This document shows, one piece after another, positions 15,065 to 17,153 of a DNA stretch of 17,153 bases. The translations under genes were made by a program, and so were the position numbers. Within the stretch, counting starts at the first letter, position 1; each line of letters starts with the position of its first letter. This stretch comes from JARRQB01 sp965368585 (GTDB lineage Bacteria; Pseudomonadota; Gammaproteobacteria; Chromatiales; Chromatiaceae): NCBI GenBank assembly GCA_965368585.1, contig CBDUNM010000113.1, positions 1-17,153 on the forward strand, written 5' to 3'. The notes under the pieces were generated by a model. It was given only the letters and a program-made list of their open reading frames with translations, had not been told where the DNA came from and did not search any database.

Positions 15065-15073
15065 GTGGAATAT
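15055..15073. promoter_or_regulatory. Dyad ATATTCC-N5-GGAATAT over the LysR start
   Basis: Perfect 7-bp arms around 5 bp cover the proposed start codon at 15065. The T at 15058 and A at 15070 fit the T-N11-A pattern of LysR boxes. Binding here would repress the regulator's own gene. Confidence 0.4.
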
Positions 15074-15976
15074 ACTAATCTGCCGGACCTGAAGTCGTTG
15101 GCTACTCTGCGCGCCGTCGTGGAATTGGGCGGCGTGGAACCGGCCGGTCGTCGTCTGCACGTTGGCCAGCCCGCCGTGACCAAGCGTCTGCGGGCGTTGG
15201 ATGCCTGCTACGGGGTGGCGCTGATGCAGCGTAAGGGACGGCGCCTGGAGCTCACCCCCGCCGGGGAAAAAGTCTACGGTTACGCGCGGCTGGTACTGGA
15301 CCACCAGAGGTCTTTGGTCGGAGATTTGGAGTCGTTACGGGCAGCAAAAGATCATCTACGGCTGGAAACGACGTTCGCGACCGGAGAGCATCTGCTGCCC
15401 GATCTTCTGCTGCAGTTCGACGAGGCCTATCCGCAATATCGCGTCGAAAGCCGGGTGGGCTATACCCGACGTATTCAAACGCATCTTGCGATGGGACTGA
15501 CAGATCTGGCGCTGCTGGAACAGGCACCCGAGCATCCGGATATCCTGGTACAGAAATGGTTCGACGATGAACTGATGCTGGTGTGCGGTCCCGCCCATCC
15601 TCTCTGGGGCACGGATCTCCTGCCGCTGGCGGAAGTGAACCGACTGCGCTGTGTGTTGCGCGAACCGCAGTCGTCGATGCGTATTATCCTCGACAAAACC
15701 CTGGCGGATATCGATATCGGGCAGCTGCGGCCCGCGATGGAGGTCGGCTCCACGGACACCACCGTGGAAATGCTCGAGCGCGGCTAACACGTCAGCTTTC
15801 TGCCGCATTTTGCCGTCGAGGAGGCCATTGCCGCCGGCGGCCTTTACCCTATCAAGATCCAGGGGCTGCGTATCGCGCGTACCGTCTGGATCGCGCGTGC
15901 GCGGTCGAATCTGGACAACGAAGTCGCAGAGGTGTTCGTTCAGCTGCTGCGCCAGAATAACCGCGTTTCGGCGTAG
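15065..15976 (+). pseudogene. LysR-family regulator interrupted by an in-frame TAA
   Basis: Translation from GTG 15065 gives MEYTNLPDLKSLATLRAVVE followed by a LysR winged helix (EPAGRRLHVGQPAVTKRLRA, then RKGRRLELTPAGEKVYGYA). The effector-binding domain then begins (LRLETTFATGEHLLPDLLLQ). It reaches MLERG and stops at TAA 15785-15787. The same frame continues directly with HVSFLPHFAVEEAIAAGGLY and TVWIARARSNLD, ending at TAG 15974-15976. The complete product would be 303 codons, the normal LysR length, so one nonsense change (perhaps TAC to TAA) removes about 63 residues of the second subdomain. The gene diverges from the decayed TSUP operon, its likely target. A shortened 240-aa protein could still bind DNA. 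No clear ribosome site is seen, and the ATG at 15063 is out of frame. Confidence 0.85.
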
Positions 15977-16173
15977 AATTTACCCGCAAGTAGCGGCCAT
16001 ATCCCGGTCCCTGCGCCATTCTGTTGCCAACGGTCAACCTCTCGGCCGCTGGGTTGTATCCACTAAAACCCCGCAGGCGTATGCTTATCGTAAAGATCGA
16101 TCCAAAAGGGGAGATCCGCGGTCGGAAATCCCAACTGTGGTGATTCGCTAATTTGACAGACATGTCGAGTGTC

Positions 16174-16180
16174 GGGAGGA
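16174..16180 (+). promoter_or_regulatory. Shine-Dalgarno site GGGAGGA
   Basis: A strong ribosome site 4-5 nt before ATG 16185 supports expression of the 94-aa gene. Confidence 0.6.
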
Positions 16181-16184
16181 AGCC

Positions 16185-16469
16185 ATGTTAACTCTGGAAG
16201 ACATTATGGGTGTGTGCGAATGCAACGAAGAGGAAATCGAGGCGATCGCCATGCACGAGCACGTGCCGGATATCATCGCGACCGAAATGGCCGAATACCT
16301 GATCCACACGCCGGACGGCGTGCCCATGCTGCGGAAAATGATCCTAGAAGACATTGAAATGGCGCGTAGCGCGGGGCACGCCGATCAGGTCGAAAAACTC
16401 AACCTGGTGTTCAAGCACTTCATCGCCAACCATCCGGAGTACAAGGGTAAAGAAAACGCCGGTGTCTGA
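16185..16469 (+). CDS. Small acidic helical protein, unknown function
   Basis: This 94-aa protein has a strong ribosome site and no signal peptide or TM, so it is cytoplasmic. It is acidic and predicted helical: MLTLEDIMGVCECNEEEIEA, HEHVPDIIATEMAEYLIHTP, then a second helical half ending LNLVFKHFIANHPEYKG. CxC at 11-13 and the two His of HEH are possible metal ligands, but there is no known motif. I have the impression of a conserved gammaproteobacterial hypothetical, without a family name I can give. It stands alone, 208 bp after the decayed LysR gene, and is followed by a palindrome. Confidence 0.8.
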   Translation: MLTLEDIMGVCECNEEEIEAIAMHEHVPDIIATEMAEYLIHTPDGVPMLRKMILEDIEMARSAGHADQVEKLNLVFKHFIANHPEYKGKENAGV

Positions 16470-16529
16470 CGAAACCGGTGCGCTTTAGCGGGGGCCGCAC
16501 TATTCACCGCATGGCTTGCTAGTCCGCAT

Positions 16530-16549
16530 ATCTCGCCAATTGGCGAGAT
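16530..16549. promoter_or_regulatory. Perfect 20-bp palindrome ATCTCGCCAATTGGCGAGAT
   Basis: All ten base pairs match with no central gap. It lies in the 212-bp space between the 94-aa gene and the convergent ABC gene. No T-run follows on either strand, so a terminator is less likely than an operator for a dimeric HTH protein, but no gene obviously begins beside it. Confidence 0.6.
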
Positions 16550-16681
16550 GATCGCGCAGTCATTTGGCTTCACCGGCGTTTTTTCGAAGCAGCGGAATAC
16601 TGGCTGTATTTCCGACTGAGAAAAAACGGTTGTGGATTCAAAGGGCAAGCGAGGGTTCGTCAGTTCGGTGCGATGTGCGCG

Positions 16682-17153
16682 CTAGTGACGGGGTACACCG
16701 GTGGTCAGGCGCTCGGGACGGCTGACCGAGGAGGGTTGCTCGATCGCGGCGGATGTCTCGCTTTGCTGTGTCAGGTCGATGACGCGACCGGCGCTGGCGA
16801 TGGTCTCCGGGCGATGGGCGACGATAATCCGGGTCAGCGGTAAGCGCATGACGGCCTCGCTCACCAATTTCTCGCACCCTACGTCGAGATGGCTGGTGGC
16901 TTCGTCGAGAATGAGTATCTTCGGTTTCTTGTACAAGGCGCGGGCCAGCAGCACGCGCTGTTTCTGCCCGCCGGACAAAACCGAGCCCATGTCGCCCACC
17001 ATGGTGTGGTACTGCATGGGCATGGCGGCCACTTCGTTATGCACCGCGGCCAATACGGCGCATCGCTGCAGCAATTCCCAGTCGGGGGTCGGATCGAAGA
17101 AGGTGATGTTGTCGGCAATGGAGCCGGCAAACAGTTGATCGTCCTGCATCACG
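16682..17153 (-). CDS. ABC exporter ATPase domain, peptidase (C39)-type family (partial, N-terminus off the right edge)
   Basis: The minus frame enters from the right edge and ends at 16682 (about 156 residues seen). It holds the second half of an ABC nucleotide-binding domain: Q-loop region (MQDDQLFAGSIADNITFF), signature LSGGQKQR, Walker B ILILDEATSHLD with the catalytic Glu and D-loop, and H-loop IIVAHRPETIAS. These parts are intact. The wording FAGSIADNI, AAMPM and GDMGSVLSGGQKQRVLLARA is typical of exporters with an N-terminal C39 peptidase domain that process and secrete double-glycine peptides or proteins (CvaB/RaxB type), but that domain is outside the window. A 30-residue polar tail follows RVIDLTQQ. 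The substrate is unknown. Confidence 0.88.
   Translation of the reverse strand, partial: VMQDDQLFAGSIADNITFFDPTPDWELLQRCAVLAAVHNEVAAMPMQYHTMVGDMGSVLSGGQKQRVLLARALYKKPKILILDEATSHLDVGCEKLVSEAVMRLPLTRIIVAHRPETIASAGRVIDLTQQSETSAAIEQPSSVSRPERLTTGVPRH

Noticed and set aside
16153..16158. TTGACA as the -35 box of the 94-aa gene
   Set aside because: With normal spacing the -10 would fall on the ribosome site at about 16176, leaving no leader.
16385..16648. Minus-strand open frame of 87 codons
   Set aside because: It overlaps the 94-aa gene, which has a strong ribosome site, and shows no protein-like features.

Overview
The window is about 60% G+C over most of its length. It carries Gram-negative, periplasm-oriented genes: many signal peptides, an RND/MMPL exporter, a Spy/CpxP-like chaperone next to an RstA/RstB-like two-component pair, DsrE, TauE/SafE and a C39-type ABC exporter. 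This fits a gammaproteobacterium, perhaps a sulfur-metabolising one; the lineage is an inference from gene content only.

Layout. 1-999 (minus, runs off the left edge): a secreted protein built of carboxypeptidase-regulatory-like beta domains, with visibly lower G+C than its neighbours. 1000-1464: no gene seen. 1465-5089 (plus): an MMPL/RND transporter with a C-terminal cyclic-nucleotide-binding domain, overlapped by a secreted protein of unknown function. 5130-7169 (minus): four small exported proteins (muconolactone-isomerase-like, DsrE-like, AhpD/CMD-like, and a short protein with two GTPxLF repeats). Divergent from these, 7433-9106 (plus) encodes a CadC-like membrane regulator (winged helix, TM, TolB-like domain, TPRs). 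The intergenic region between them holds three abutting dyads. 9218-12380 (plus): a Spy/CpxP-like protein, an OmpR-family regulator, a histidine kinase and a hemolysin III-family membrane protein. A 14-bp sequence upstream of the Spy-like gene matches the RstA box consensus exactly.

12587-15976 is a decayed locus. A TauE/SafE transporter fused to two universal-stress domains (minus) carries two in-frame TAG codons, two frame changes and a 4-bp tandem duplication. The divergent LysR regulator (plus) has an in-frame TAA. A 78-aa membrane protein between them is still intact. 16185-16469 (plus) is a small protein of unknown function. It is followed by a perfect 20-bp palindrome and by the C-terminal part of an ABC exporter (minus), cut by the right edge.

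Working picture: most intact genes concern the envelope. The two-component set looks like a self-contained envelope-stress module (sensor, regulator, chaperone and membrane protein). The CadC-like protein is the obvious candidate regulator of the exported-protein cluster. The LysR/TSUP-Usp unit looks as if regulator and transporter were lost together. I saw no rRNA, tRNA, CRISPR array or insertion sequence.
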